Assembly: GCA_031261385.1 (NCBI GenBank)
Contig: JAISJS010000315.1
Coordinates: 1 to 7,047, forward strand
DNA from: Treponema sp.
GTDB lineage: Bacteria > Spirochaetota > Spirochaetia > Treponematales > Breznakiellaceae
DNA: 7,047 nucleotides
Direction of reading: 5' to 3'
Numbering within the stretch: the stretch's first letter is position 1; each line of letters begins with the position of its first letter. The notes beneath the pieces were generated by a model. It saw only the letters and a program-made list of their open reading frames with translations. It ran no database searches and was not told where the DNA came from. Shown here one piece after another: positions 1 through 5,861 of this stretch. The position numbers were made by a program, and so were the translations under genes.

Positions 1-276
1 AGTGTTGAACAACAAACCGGCATGTCTCGATTGCTGCAGGGTGATACCGGAGAGACTGTCTGTATCTTCTGCGGTTGTATTGATCGCAGCATTTATAACT
101 ATATCTGCGGCTTCAGATACGGAGGCGGCGTTTGAATCTCTGTCATTCCCTGACTTTTGCAGAGAGAGCCTGTTTCCCGGAAACCCAAGGAGCCCAAGCC
201 CTAAAGCAAACAGCATCACAATTAATGCGCTCAAAATCGAAAAGAAAAGAACCTGTCCCCTGCTATAAAGTTTCAT
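1..276 (-). CDS. N-terminal part of a membrane-anchored protein, possibly an HtrA/Do-type serine protease (partial)
   Basis: An open frame of 92 codons on the minus strand starts with ATG at 276-274 and runs off the left edge without a stop. GAGGAG at 292-287 lies 10 nt upstream of the ATG and supports this start. The product begins MKLYSRGQVLFF, followed by one hydrophobic segment at about residues 9-31 ending in a Gly/Leu-rich stretch. After that comes a polar Ser/Asn/Asp/Ala-rich region, as expected for a signal anchor followed by an extracytoplasmic linker. No catalytic domain lies inside the window. The N-terminus resembles what I remember of treponemal trypsin-like (HtrA/DegP) periplasmic proteases, but this is recollection, and the His-Asp-Ser triad would be off the edge. 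Any single-anchor periplasmic protein would fit equally well. The gene is divergent from the one at 336, with about 59 bp between the start codons. Confidence 0.72.
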   Translation of the reverse strand, partial: MKLYSRGQVLFFSILSALIVMLFALGLGLLGFPGNRLSLQKSGNDRDSNAASVSEAADIVINAAINTTAEDTDSLSGITLQQSRHAGLLFNT

Positions 277-286
277 AAATTCGTAA

Positions 287-292
287 CTCCTC
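287..292 (-). promoter_or_regulatory. Shine-Dalgarno site of the minus-strand partial gene
   Basis: On the minus strand this reads GAGGAG, 10 nt before the ATG at 276-274. It decides in favour of a real minus-strand gene here, rather than the overlapping plus-strand frame at 2-268, which has no comparable site visible. Confidence 0.65.
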
Positions 293-328
293 ACCCTTAA
301 ACTATATCAAAAGCGGGCCGATACTGAT

Positions 329-334
329 AGAGGA
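329..334 (+). promoter_or_regulatory. Purine-rich SD-like stretch, unusually close to the start codon
   Basis: AGAGGA ends 1 nt before the ATG at 336, closer than the usual 5-9 nt. Upstream in-frame codons offer only a CTG at 324 with no ribosome site. The ATG is retained because the signal peptide follows directly. Confidence 0.35.
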
Positions 335-335
335 T

Positions 336-1733
336 ATGTGTTTATTTTCGTTTCAAAAAAACAATTTTGCCGCTTTTCTCTGTATCGGTTTTTTAGGTGT
401 TTTTCCCCTGCACGGGGCAGATCTGGACGCCAAAAAGATAGTTGACGATTCCTCTTTACGGATTTCCATAAAGGATACCTGGCTTACCGAGGTTCCCGCC
501 AAAGCGCTTGCAAGGCGGCCTGAGGTACGTTCTTTGCCCGGCGGAGGCAGGGTGGAACTGCGGTCCGAAGCCGAACCGGGGCGGGATGAATTTACCACGG
601 TACTTGCCCGTGAATTTAACGGAAGCGGTATCGGGGCAGGGCGGGGAAGTTTTCCCGGCTGGGCGCAGGGGTCCTGGGTGCTTATCCGCAGGAAGGATAC
701 CGGGGAGGCGACCCGGATACGGGTATTTCTGCGCAGTGACAAGTATACCTATGTGCAGTTCCGGCCGATGACCGGAGACAAATGCATGATGGATGTGATT
801 CTGTACGGGGCATATCTGCAGCGGTCCCTGCCGCTGGCGATCCCCTTTTCACGGCTGTATACCATGCCGCTCCAGGAGATTCTGGCCCTGGCAGGCCCCG
901 ATTTTCCCCAGCAATATTTCGAGCCCAATCCCGGCGATTACCGGGAACTCCAGCTTTTCATGAAGAACCTCCGCCAAAGACTTCCGGAAGTACATTTTAC
1001 CGATGACGGGGCAATAGACGAAAAAGGCCGCTATGTGTTTATCGAAACCCTGGAACAGCAGAGCCCGCTGTCCCTTGATGGAACAAATACCGGCGGATTA
1101 AACTGTTCGGGCTTTGCAAAATGGGTGGTGGACGGAATACTCAAGCCCGTCACCGGGGAACTGCTCCCCATCACTCCGTTAAAGCAGCGTTTTGGTGATC
1201 GGGGATCGTCCTTTACCGAGCCCTGGGAAGAAAGCCGTGACCCGTTCTTCGGCCTTGACTGGTGCAGGAACCTGGCGGAGCGGGCATGGACCACACTCCG
1301 TTCCCCTGCGTATGGAAAACTTGAAGAATTTGAAGTGCGGAATCAGCGCTTCTCCCAGGTGATAGTCCGCGGGAAAAATTCCGTAACGCTGCGCGCCTAT
1401 CCGGGCTTTCTGCCAAACGCCGGTTTCGGTACGGAGGGAATCGAACCCCTGCTGTACACCCTGGCGGTCGATGAACCCGGTCGTATATACCTTGCCGCCG
1501 TAAACACCGAAATGGGCCCCCCCACAACGGCGGACAATCTCCGGGGCAGACCCCGTATGCGCCAATACTTTCACATAGCGGTGTTGGTTCCCTGGTTTGA
1601 TGGGCTGGGCAATTTCCGTGTTACCGTTTTTGAAAGCGCCGAAGAAACTTCGTTTGACGCCTTTAAAACCCGCTACCCCGGCCACTACATCAACCTGGTC
1701 CGCATACAGCCGGGAACTGCTTTTGAACCGTAA
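336..1733 (+). CDS. Exported protein with an NlpC/P60-like Cys motif (putative cysteine peptidase or amidase, divergent)
   Basis: The 465-residue product starts with a probable signal peptide: a polar/Lys start, then a hydrophobic core at about residues 11-25 and a likely cleavage site near residue 28 (HGA/DL). It should therefore act outside the cytoplasm. A middle segment reads GGLNCSGFAKWVV with the cysteine at residue 257. This resembles the (D/N)CSGF nucleophile motif of NlpC/P60 peptidoglycan hydrolases and related papain-fold enzymes. A later stretch, YFHIAVLVPWF with His413, followed by VTVFES with Glu433, could supply the His and third polar residue. The Cys-His spacing of about 155 residues is much longer than usual, so a large insertion or a non-enzymatic relative is possible. 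I cannot name the family. An AGAGGA stretch ends only 1 nt before the ATG, but no better in-frame start was found. The gene appears monocistronic. Confidence 0.85.
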   Translation: MCLFSFQKNNFAAFLCIGFLGVFPLHGADLDAKKIVDDSSLRISIKDTWLTEVPAKALARRPEVRSLPGGGRVELRSEAEPGRDEFTTVLAREFNGSGIGAGRGSFPGWAQGSWVLIRRKDTGEATRIRVFLRSDKYTYVQFRPMTGDKCMMDVILYGAYLQRSLPLAIPFSRLYTMPLQEILALAGPDFPQQYFEPNPGDYRELQLFMKNLRQRLPEVHFTDDGAIDEKGRYVFIETLEQQSPLSLDGTNTGGLNCSGFAKWVVDGILKPVTGELLPITPLKQRFGDRGSSFTEPWEESRDPFFGLDWCRNLAERAWTTLRSPAYGKLEEFEVRNQRFSQVIVRGKNSVTLRAYPGFLPNAGFGTEGIEPLLYTLAVDEPGRIYLAAVNTEMGPPTTADNLRGRPRMRQYFHIAVLVPWFDGLGNFRVTVFESAEETSFDAFKTRYPGHYINLVRIQPGTAFEP

Positions 1734-1756
1734 ATAGCAGCACTCATCTTGAATAT

Positions 1757-1946
1757 CCACAAATATCGGATAATCTGCCAGGGGACAGGTGAACACCACC
1801 GTGGGCTAACATGTAGAGTCCGCCTGCGGAGCCTGCCTGGTTTTTATCTGCCAATCTTTTTCTAATGCATGTCTCCTCCGGCGGGGAATTCCATAGACGC
1901 CCACGGTGGTAACCCCCTGCCCCCTGGCGCTTATTCGCTAATGTGG
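1757..1946. repeat. Long imperfect palindrome (hairpin 1, about 190 bp)
   Basis: Two arms pair around a centre near 1852. The core is a perfect 12-bp inverted repeat, ACCACCGTGGGC at 1795-1806 against GCCCACGGTGGT at 1899-1910. Outside it, GCCAGGGG at 1777-1784 pairs with CCCCTGGC at 1921-1928 on exactly the same centre (1852.5). CGGATAAT at about 1767-1774 is close to the complement of the region at 1930-1938, and CCACA at 1757-1761 pairs with TGTGG at 1942-1946. Inside it, GC-rich CCGCC and GCGGAG-like segments also match approximately. Together with the next entry it occupies most of the 463-bp gap between the genes at 336-1733 and 2197-2880. A decayed miniature inverted-repeat element or a structured RNA would both fit; no transposase is present. 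Confidence 0.7.
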
Positions 1947-1965
1947 CGAGCTTTTTGACATTGCA

Positions 1966-2120
1966 GCTCCTATAATCCCTTAGAATGTTCAGGGCGCACC
2001 TGTAAAAATGCGGAGGGGGTGGACGGGAAATCGTGACCATCGAAGATGGGCGCGAATTTACCGGTCAGGACCCCCGCAATATTCCTGTGCGCCCTTGAGA
2101 AAATAAGGGATTATAGGAGC
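1966..2120. repeat. Long imperfect palindrome with perfect 17-bp ends (hairpin 2, about 155 bp; MITE-like)
   Basis: GCTCCTATAATCCCTTA at 1966-1982 is the exact reverse complement of 2104-2120. Moving inward, AGGGCGCAC at 1991-1999 pairs with GTGCGCCCT at 2087-2095. ATGCGG and GGGGG segments follow, then GACGGGAAATCG against the region at 2052-2066. At the very centre CCATC (2037-2041) and GATGG (2045-2049) flank the loop GAA. The centre of the outer ends and of the inner stem is the same base, 2043, so the whole unit is one long imperfect hairpin. Terminal inverted repeats and internal self-complementarity without a protein gene suggest a miniature transposable element. No convincing short target duplication was found directly at the ends. 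Confidence 0.8.
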
Positions 2121-2160
2121 AGTACTAGCAGTATTATCTGAATGGTCCGTCGTACTGATG

Positions 2161-2189
2161 TTTATCAATACTCTTTCTTTATGTAGAAT
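2161..2189 (+). promoter_or_regulatory. Candidate sigma-70-like promoter upstream of the HAD gene
   Basis: A possible -35 TTTATC at 2161-2166 and a -10 TAGAAT at 2184-2189 are separated by 17 nt. The -10 matches the consensus at 5 of 6 positions, but the -35 is poor. A start of transcription about 7 nt after the -10 would fall at or next to the ATG at 2197, giving a nearly leaderless message. It lies just downstream of the second palindrome. Confidence 0.3.
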
Positions 2190-2195
2190 AAAGGG
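2190..2195 (+). promoter_or_regulatory. SD-like stretch placed 1 nt from the HAD start codon
   Basis: AAAGGG ends 1 nt before the ATG at 2197. An earlier in-frame ATG at 2158 has no visible ribosome site and would add 13 residues before the usual HAD beginning, so 2197 is preferred. Confidence 0.35.
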
Positions 2196-2196
2196 T

Positions 2197-2880
2197 ATGC
2201 AAAACAACATCAGCGCCGTTGCCTTTGATTTGGACGGGACCCTTTACCCCAATTACCGCCTCAATTTGCGCCTGCTCCCCTTTATTTTGCGGGAATGGCG
2301 GCTGCTGAGTGCGTTCGGCAAGGCGCGGGATGCCATACGGGCAGGGCAGGAACAAAATGCCGGGGGAAAAAACGGCGGAGGGGGCTGTTTTTATAAGGAA
2401 CAGGCCCGGCTTACCGCGGGGTTTCTCAAGGCGGATCCGTTAGTTATCGAAGAAAAAATTGAAAAATTTATTTACCGGGGCTGGGAGCCCATTTTTACCA
2501 AAATAAAACTGTTCCCCTATGTACCGGAAACCCTCTGCGCGCTCAAGGAACGGGGGTTCAAGCTGGGGCTTCTTTCGGATTTTCCGCCGAACCAAAAGCT
2601 TGCAAACCTTGGGATCGGCGGCCTTTGGGACGCGGTACTCTGTTCCGAGGAAATAAACGCCCTGAAGCCGGACCCCCGTCCCTTTGAGGCGCTTATCAAA
2701 GCCCTGGACTGTGCGCCGGAGCAGATCCTCTATGTGGGGAACAGCCGGCGGTACGATGTTGCCGGGGCAAAGCGGGCGGGGATGCGGGCGGCATGGGTCC
2801 GTTTTACCGCCGACAGCGCCCATAATGCCGATTTTGTCTTCCGCGACTATCGCCAATTACGCAAATATATGTTAGATTAA
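2197..2880 (+). CDS. HAD-superfamily hydrolase (subfamily I-like phosphatase)
   Basis: The 227-residue product has the haloacid dehalogenase motifs in order. Motif I is FDLDGTLY (Asp11 as nucleophile, Asp13 as acid/base). Motif II is LLSDF (Ser127). Motif III is KPDP (Lys157). Motif IV is VGNSRRYDVAGAKRAGM (Asp187). A mainly helical cap of about 85 residues is inserted after motif I, as in C1-capped members such as phosphoglycolate or sugar-phosphate phosphatases. The substrate cannot be told from sequence. Motif IV reads VGNS where many relatives have VGDS, so one acidic metal-site residue is replaced by Asn while the later Asp187 remains. A Gly/Asn-rich stretch at residues 55-63 sits in the cap. 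The start at 2197 places motif I about ten residues in, as usual. The TAA stop overlaps the next gene's ATG by one base, implying co-translation. The enzyme should be cytoplasmic. Confidence 0.92.
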   Translation: MQNNISAVAFDLDGTLYPNYRLNLRLLPFILREWRLLSAFGKARDAIRAGQEQNAGGKNGGGGCFYKEQARLTAGFLKADPLVIEEKIEKFIYRGWEPIFTKIKLFPYVPETLCALKERGFKLGLLSDFPPNQKLANLGIGGLWDAVLCSEEINALKPDPRPFEALIKALDCAPEQILYVGNSRRYDVAGAKRAGMRAAWVRFTADSAHNADFVFRDYRQLRKYMLD

Positions 2881-5762
2881 TGCAAATGGGCTTTTTTACG
2901 GTCGGCAATTTAATCACCCTCGGAATCGTGGCCTTGGCGCTGATCCTCTACCGTCAGTTGGATCGGAACAACCGCACGCTGGATAAGCTCCGCAAATATG
3001 CGGACAAACTTAAAGATGAACTTGCCTCTTTTGCGGCGGAAAAAGGTACGGCAGTCAAGAATTTTGGCATTGACCTTGAAGTAGAGCAGAAATCTGCCCG
3101 TGAATTGATGAAACGCCTCCAGGCCCTGACGGAAGAGGAGCTTGCCAAAAAAGCCCAGGCGATTGCCAAAATTGATGAAAAGATTACCGCTTACGGTTCC
3201 TCGCTTGCGGAACTGGATAAAATGACCGCCCGCGTGCAGGAAAATTTAAACCGCATTCGGGATGAATCGGCCTTTGTGGAAAATACCGGCAAGCGGGTCG
3301 GCGAGGTCAAAGACAAGCTTGCAGAAATTGAAAAAGACCTTGGCGGGCTTAAGATCCGCTTTGAACGGGAAAATGCCGAATCCCTCGAAAACGCTTCCGA
3401 GGCGGTTATTGCCGCAGTAAAGTCCACGGTTTCCGACCTTGGCGCCCAGGCGGAAACGATAGAGCGCCAGGTGGAGGATCACCGGGCGGCGGTCAACAAA
3501 ATTGAACAGACACGGGCGGCAAGCCTTGCCCGCGATATGGATATCATCAACAAGACCCTTAAGGAAGCTGTGGAGCGGGCGGGGAACCGGGCCGACAAAA
3601 TGGAAGAAGCGGCCCTGGTGAAACTCCGGGATCAGGCGCAGGACCGCGTGAACCGGCTCCAGGCCGCCTGGGAAGACAAGCTCAAAGCCTCCCAGGAGAC
3701 CGTCAAAACCCGCCTGCAAAACATTCAGGATCTCCTCAAGGCCTCTAGGGACGAATACAAAACCGAACACAGCGAGATCGAAGCGCGGCAAAAACAATAC
3801 CGCGATGAATGGAAAAAAGATGTACAGGAACTTTCTTCCCTGGCAAAAAAGCAGAGCGAAGAATGGGCGGGCCTTTCCCGTGAGACCGAACAGAAAATTC
3901 TTGAGGCGGGAAGCGCCCGTCTGGAAGAATATCAGCAGGCGCAGGCGGAGCAGTTCAAACAGCTTGATACCCTTGCCAATGATGCCCTCGCCCTGGACGG
4001 AGAACTGCGCCTTTCAATGCAGGAGACCGTCAACCGGGTCAACGCCGATTTTACCCGTTTTGCGGATGAGTCGGGCAGGGCGCGGGAATCTGTTTCTGCG
4101 GAATTCGGCGCGCGGGTCAAGGCGCTCAAGGCCGAAATGGACGGGGTGGAACAGGGCCTTTCCGCCCTCAAAAACCAGGCGTACGAAAATGTCTCCGAAA
4201 AACTCAAGCTCTTTGAGGATGATTTCTTTACCGATCTGGGCAAGCGCAGTTCCGAAATTGACCGGCGCATTGCCGAATGGCACGACAGCCTGGAAGCCCG
4301 GCTTACCGAATTGGCCGAAGAAGGCAGAACAGAACGGCAGAAGGCGGAAACCGGCTTTAATGAGGACCTCAAGCAGAACCTTGCCGAACAAGGCGATAAA
4401 CTCATCACCGAACTCGAACGCCTTAAAACCGAAGCCTCCGCATTTGAAGAGGGCATACGGGACGAAATGCGGGCCGCCGACGAATCACGGGTGTCCTTTC
4501 AGGAACAGCTTGACCGCGATTTGGAAGAAGCCCGCAGCGCGGCGGAAACTTCCGTTAAAGCCGAAATCGGCAAATACAAGGTTTCCATGTCCGAAACCCT
4601 TAAGAAAAACCAGCGGGACCTTGAAGAACAGCTCCGGGAAAACACCGCCGTCATAGAATCAAAAAACAGCGAACTCCATACGATGATGGAAACCACCCGG
4701 CGGAATGTTGATGACTGGCAGGGCGCCTCCGCCGCCCAGATTCGGGATCTTGACGCCTCCATGGAGGAGGCCCGCCGCCGCATCCGCGAACTGGCCATGG
4801 AAAACGACGAGCGCACCGCCCAAATCCGCACCGCCGTCGACGACCTTAAACGGGATCTTTCCGCCCAGACCAAACTTTTTGACAAGGCCGATGAACTCAA
4901 ACTGGAACTGGAGCGCCGTATTGAAGACTTAAGCGGCGATCTGGACCGGCTTGAACAGCAGAAGAACGAGGCCGCCCAGCTGGAAAATCAATTTGTCCGC
5001 ATCAAGCGCCTGGAGGACGACGTCAACGCCAAGATGACCCGTTTCCTTTCGGAGAAGCACCGCATCGAGGTAATGGAAGCCGATTTCAACCGCCTGCTGC
5101 AAACATCGGCGGCGGTGGAGGAAAAACTTGTTCAGGTCTCCTCCTCCGATGATGTACTCCAGGGCATACAACTCCAGATCCGCCGCCTCGACGACGCAAT
5201 CGGGGAAACCGAAGAAAAATACCAGCGTATCGAACGGAAAAACCAGGTCCTCGAAGAAACCAACGACAGCATTGCCCATAACTTTAAAGCCCTCCAGGAA
5301 TCGGAGAAAATTGCAGGCAAACTCAGCGACGATGTTTCCCGCATTTCCGGCGAGACTGAATCCCTCCGTATTTCGATTGAAAGCCTTGCTGACGAAAGTG
5401 AAAAAGCCCGTGAGACGGCGGAAAAACTCTCCACCCTGGACGAGTCCCTCTCCTACATCGAAAAACGCATCCGTGAAATGCAGGTTGCCCGCGAATGGCT
5501 CGCCGGCGCCGAAAGCCGGATGGTAGAACTGGACAAGCAGATCCAGGACCAGCTCCGCCTTACCGGCAGTGTTCTGAAACGGGAAGGCGGTAAAACCCCG
5601 CCACGGGCGACAGGCAAAGACGATCACGCCCTCCCCCCCGGCGACCGCGAAAACATCATCAAACTTCGCCGCCAGGGCTGGACCGTGGACGAACTTGCCA
5701 AAACCTTTAACATCTCCAAAGGTGAGGTAGAACTTATCCTGGAAGTCGCCCCCAAGGATTAG
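2880..5762 (+). CDS. SpiroCoCo-type membrane-tethered giant coiled-coil protein with C-terminal helix-turn-helix
   Basis: The 960-residue product has one hydrophobic segment at residues 5-24 followed by basic residues (RQLDRNNR), so by the positive-inside rule the long C-terminal part should be cytoplasmic. Residues of about 25-900 are Glu/Lys/Arg/Ala/Leu-rich with heptad character. I find no proline before residue 907 and no cysteine at all, consistent with an extended rod. A Pro/Gly-containing linker (about 903-922) leads to a small helix-turn-helix-like domain at 925-955 (IIKLRRQGWTVDELAKTFNI, then SKGEVELIL). Similar ends occur on other bacterial coiled-coil proteins. The overall layout matches the SpiroCoCo family of spirochaetes, whose function I do not know. 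A structural or scaffolding role at the membrane is inference. The ATG at 2880 overlaps the HAD stop as TAATG and has no ribosome site of its own, so reinitiation after the HAD gene is likely. Another in-frame ATG lies at 2886. Confidence 0.93.
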   Translation: MQMGFFTVGNLITLGIVALALILYRQLDRNNRTLDKLRKYADKLKDELASFAAEKGTAVKNFGIDLEVEQKSARELMKRLQALTEEELAKKAQAIAKIDEKITAYGSSLAELDKMTARVQENLNRIRDESAFVENTGKRVGEVKDKLAEIEKDLGGLKIRFERENAESLENASEAVIAAVKSTVSDLGAQAETIERQVEDHRAAVNKIEQTRAASLARDMDIINKTLKEAVERAGNRADKMEEAALVKLRDQAQDRVNRLQAAWEDKLKASQETVKTRLQNIQDLLKASRDEYKTEHSEIEARQKQYRDEWKKDVQELSSLAKKQSEEWAGLSRETEQKILEAGSARLEEYQQAQAEQFKQLDTLANDALALDGELRLSMQETVNRVNADFTRFADESGRARESVSAEFGARVKALKAEMDGVEQGLSALKNQAYENVSEKLKLFEDDFFTDLGKRSSEIDRRIAEWHDSLEARLTELAEEGRTERQKAETGFNEDLKQNLAEQGDKLITELERLKTEASAFEEGIRDEMRAADESRVSFQEQLDRDLEEARSAAETSVKAEIGKYKVSMSETLKKNQRDLEEQLRENTAVIESKNSELHTMMETTRRNVDDWQGASAAQIRDLDASMEEARRRIRELAMENDERTAQIRTAVDDLKRDLSAQTKLFDKADELKLELERRIEDLSGDLDRLEQQKNEAAQLENQFVRIKRLEDDVNAKMTRFLSEKHRIEVMEADFNRLLQTSAAVEEKLVQVSSSDDVLQGIQLQIRRLDDAIGETEEKYQRIERKNQVLEETNDSIAHNFKALQESEKIAGKLSDDVSRISGETESLRISIESLADESEKARETAEKLSTLDESLSYIEKRIREMQVAREWLAGAESRMVELDKQIQDQLRLTGSVLKREGGKTPPRATGKDDHALPPGDRENIIKLRRQGWTVDELAKTFNISKGEVELILEVAPKD

Positions 5763-5854
5763 CCGCCTTTTTTCTGCAGATATAAACAATTTTTATCACA
5801 AAAAAGTAAAATATTTTCATTTTGACTAAAGCAACTCCCATGGTGGTTCCCTAT

Positions 5855-5860
5855 AAGGGG
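5855..5860 (+). promoter_or_regulatory. SD-like stretch placed 1 nt from the Rpn-like gene start
   Basis: AAGGGG is separated from the ATG at 5862 by a single T. The first downstream in-frame ATG encodes Met31, inside the conserved N-terminal motif, so 5862 is kept. A TTGACT at 5822-5827 and a TATAAG at 5852-5857 look promoter-like singly but are 24 nt apart, too far for a standard promoter. Confidence 0.35.
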
Positions 5861-5861
5861 T

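Noticed and set aside
2..268. Plus-strand 88-codon open frame
   Set aside because: It is antisense to a better-supported minus-strand gene that has a GAGGAG site, a typical start and a signal-anchor segment. The plus-strand product has no recognisable features.
1179..1799. Minus-strand 206-codon open frame opposite the exported protein gene
   Set aside because: The opposite strand carries a full-length gene with a signal peptide and a conserved motif. This frame starts inside the palindrome and has no supporting site.
1744..2040. Minus-strand 98-codon open frame across the palindromes
   Set aside because: It spans parts of both hairpins, has no convincing ribosome site, and its product shows no domain or membrane pattern. 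It is probably an accident of repeat composition, although copies of the repeat may lead to its annotation as a hypothetical protein elsewhere.
3246..3797. Long minus-strand open frames inside the coiled-coil gene (also 4014-4391 and 4929-5789)
   Set aside because: These are mirror frames produced by the Glu/Lys/Arg/Ala-rich codon use of the plus-strand gene. They lack ribosome sites and plausible protein features.
3805..4656. Plus-strand 283-codon open frame in a different frame within the coiled-coil gene
   Set aside because: Its translation is Pro/Arg/Ser-rich low-complexity sequence, typical of a shifted frame, while the overlapping coiled-coil frame is intact throughout.
5822..5857. TTGACT/TATAAG promoter for the Rpn-like gene
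   Set aside because: The 24-nt spacing is too long for a standard promoter, and the TATAAG would put the transcript start inside the coding region.
5760..5861. Intrinsic terminator after the coiled-coil gene
   Set aside because: A T-run follows the stop codon, but no stable stem precedes it. The AT-rich gap shows no clear hairpin.
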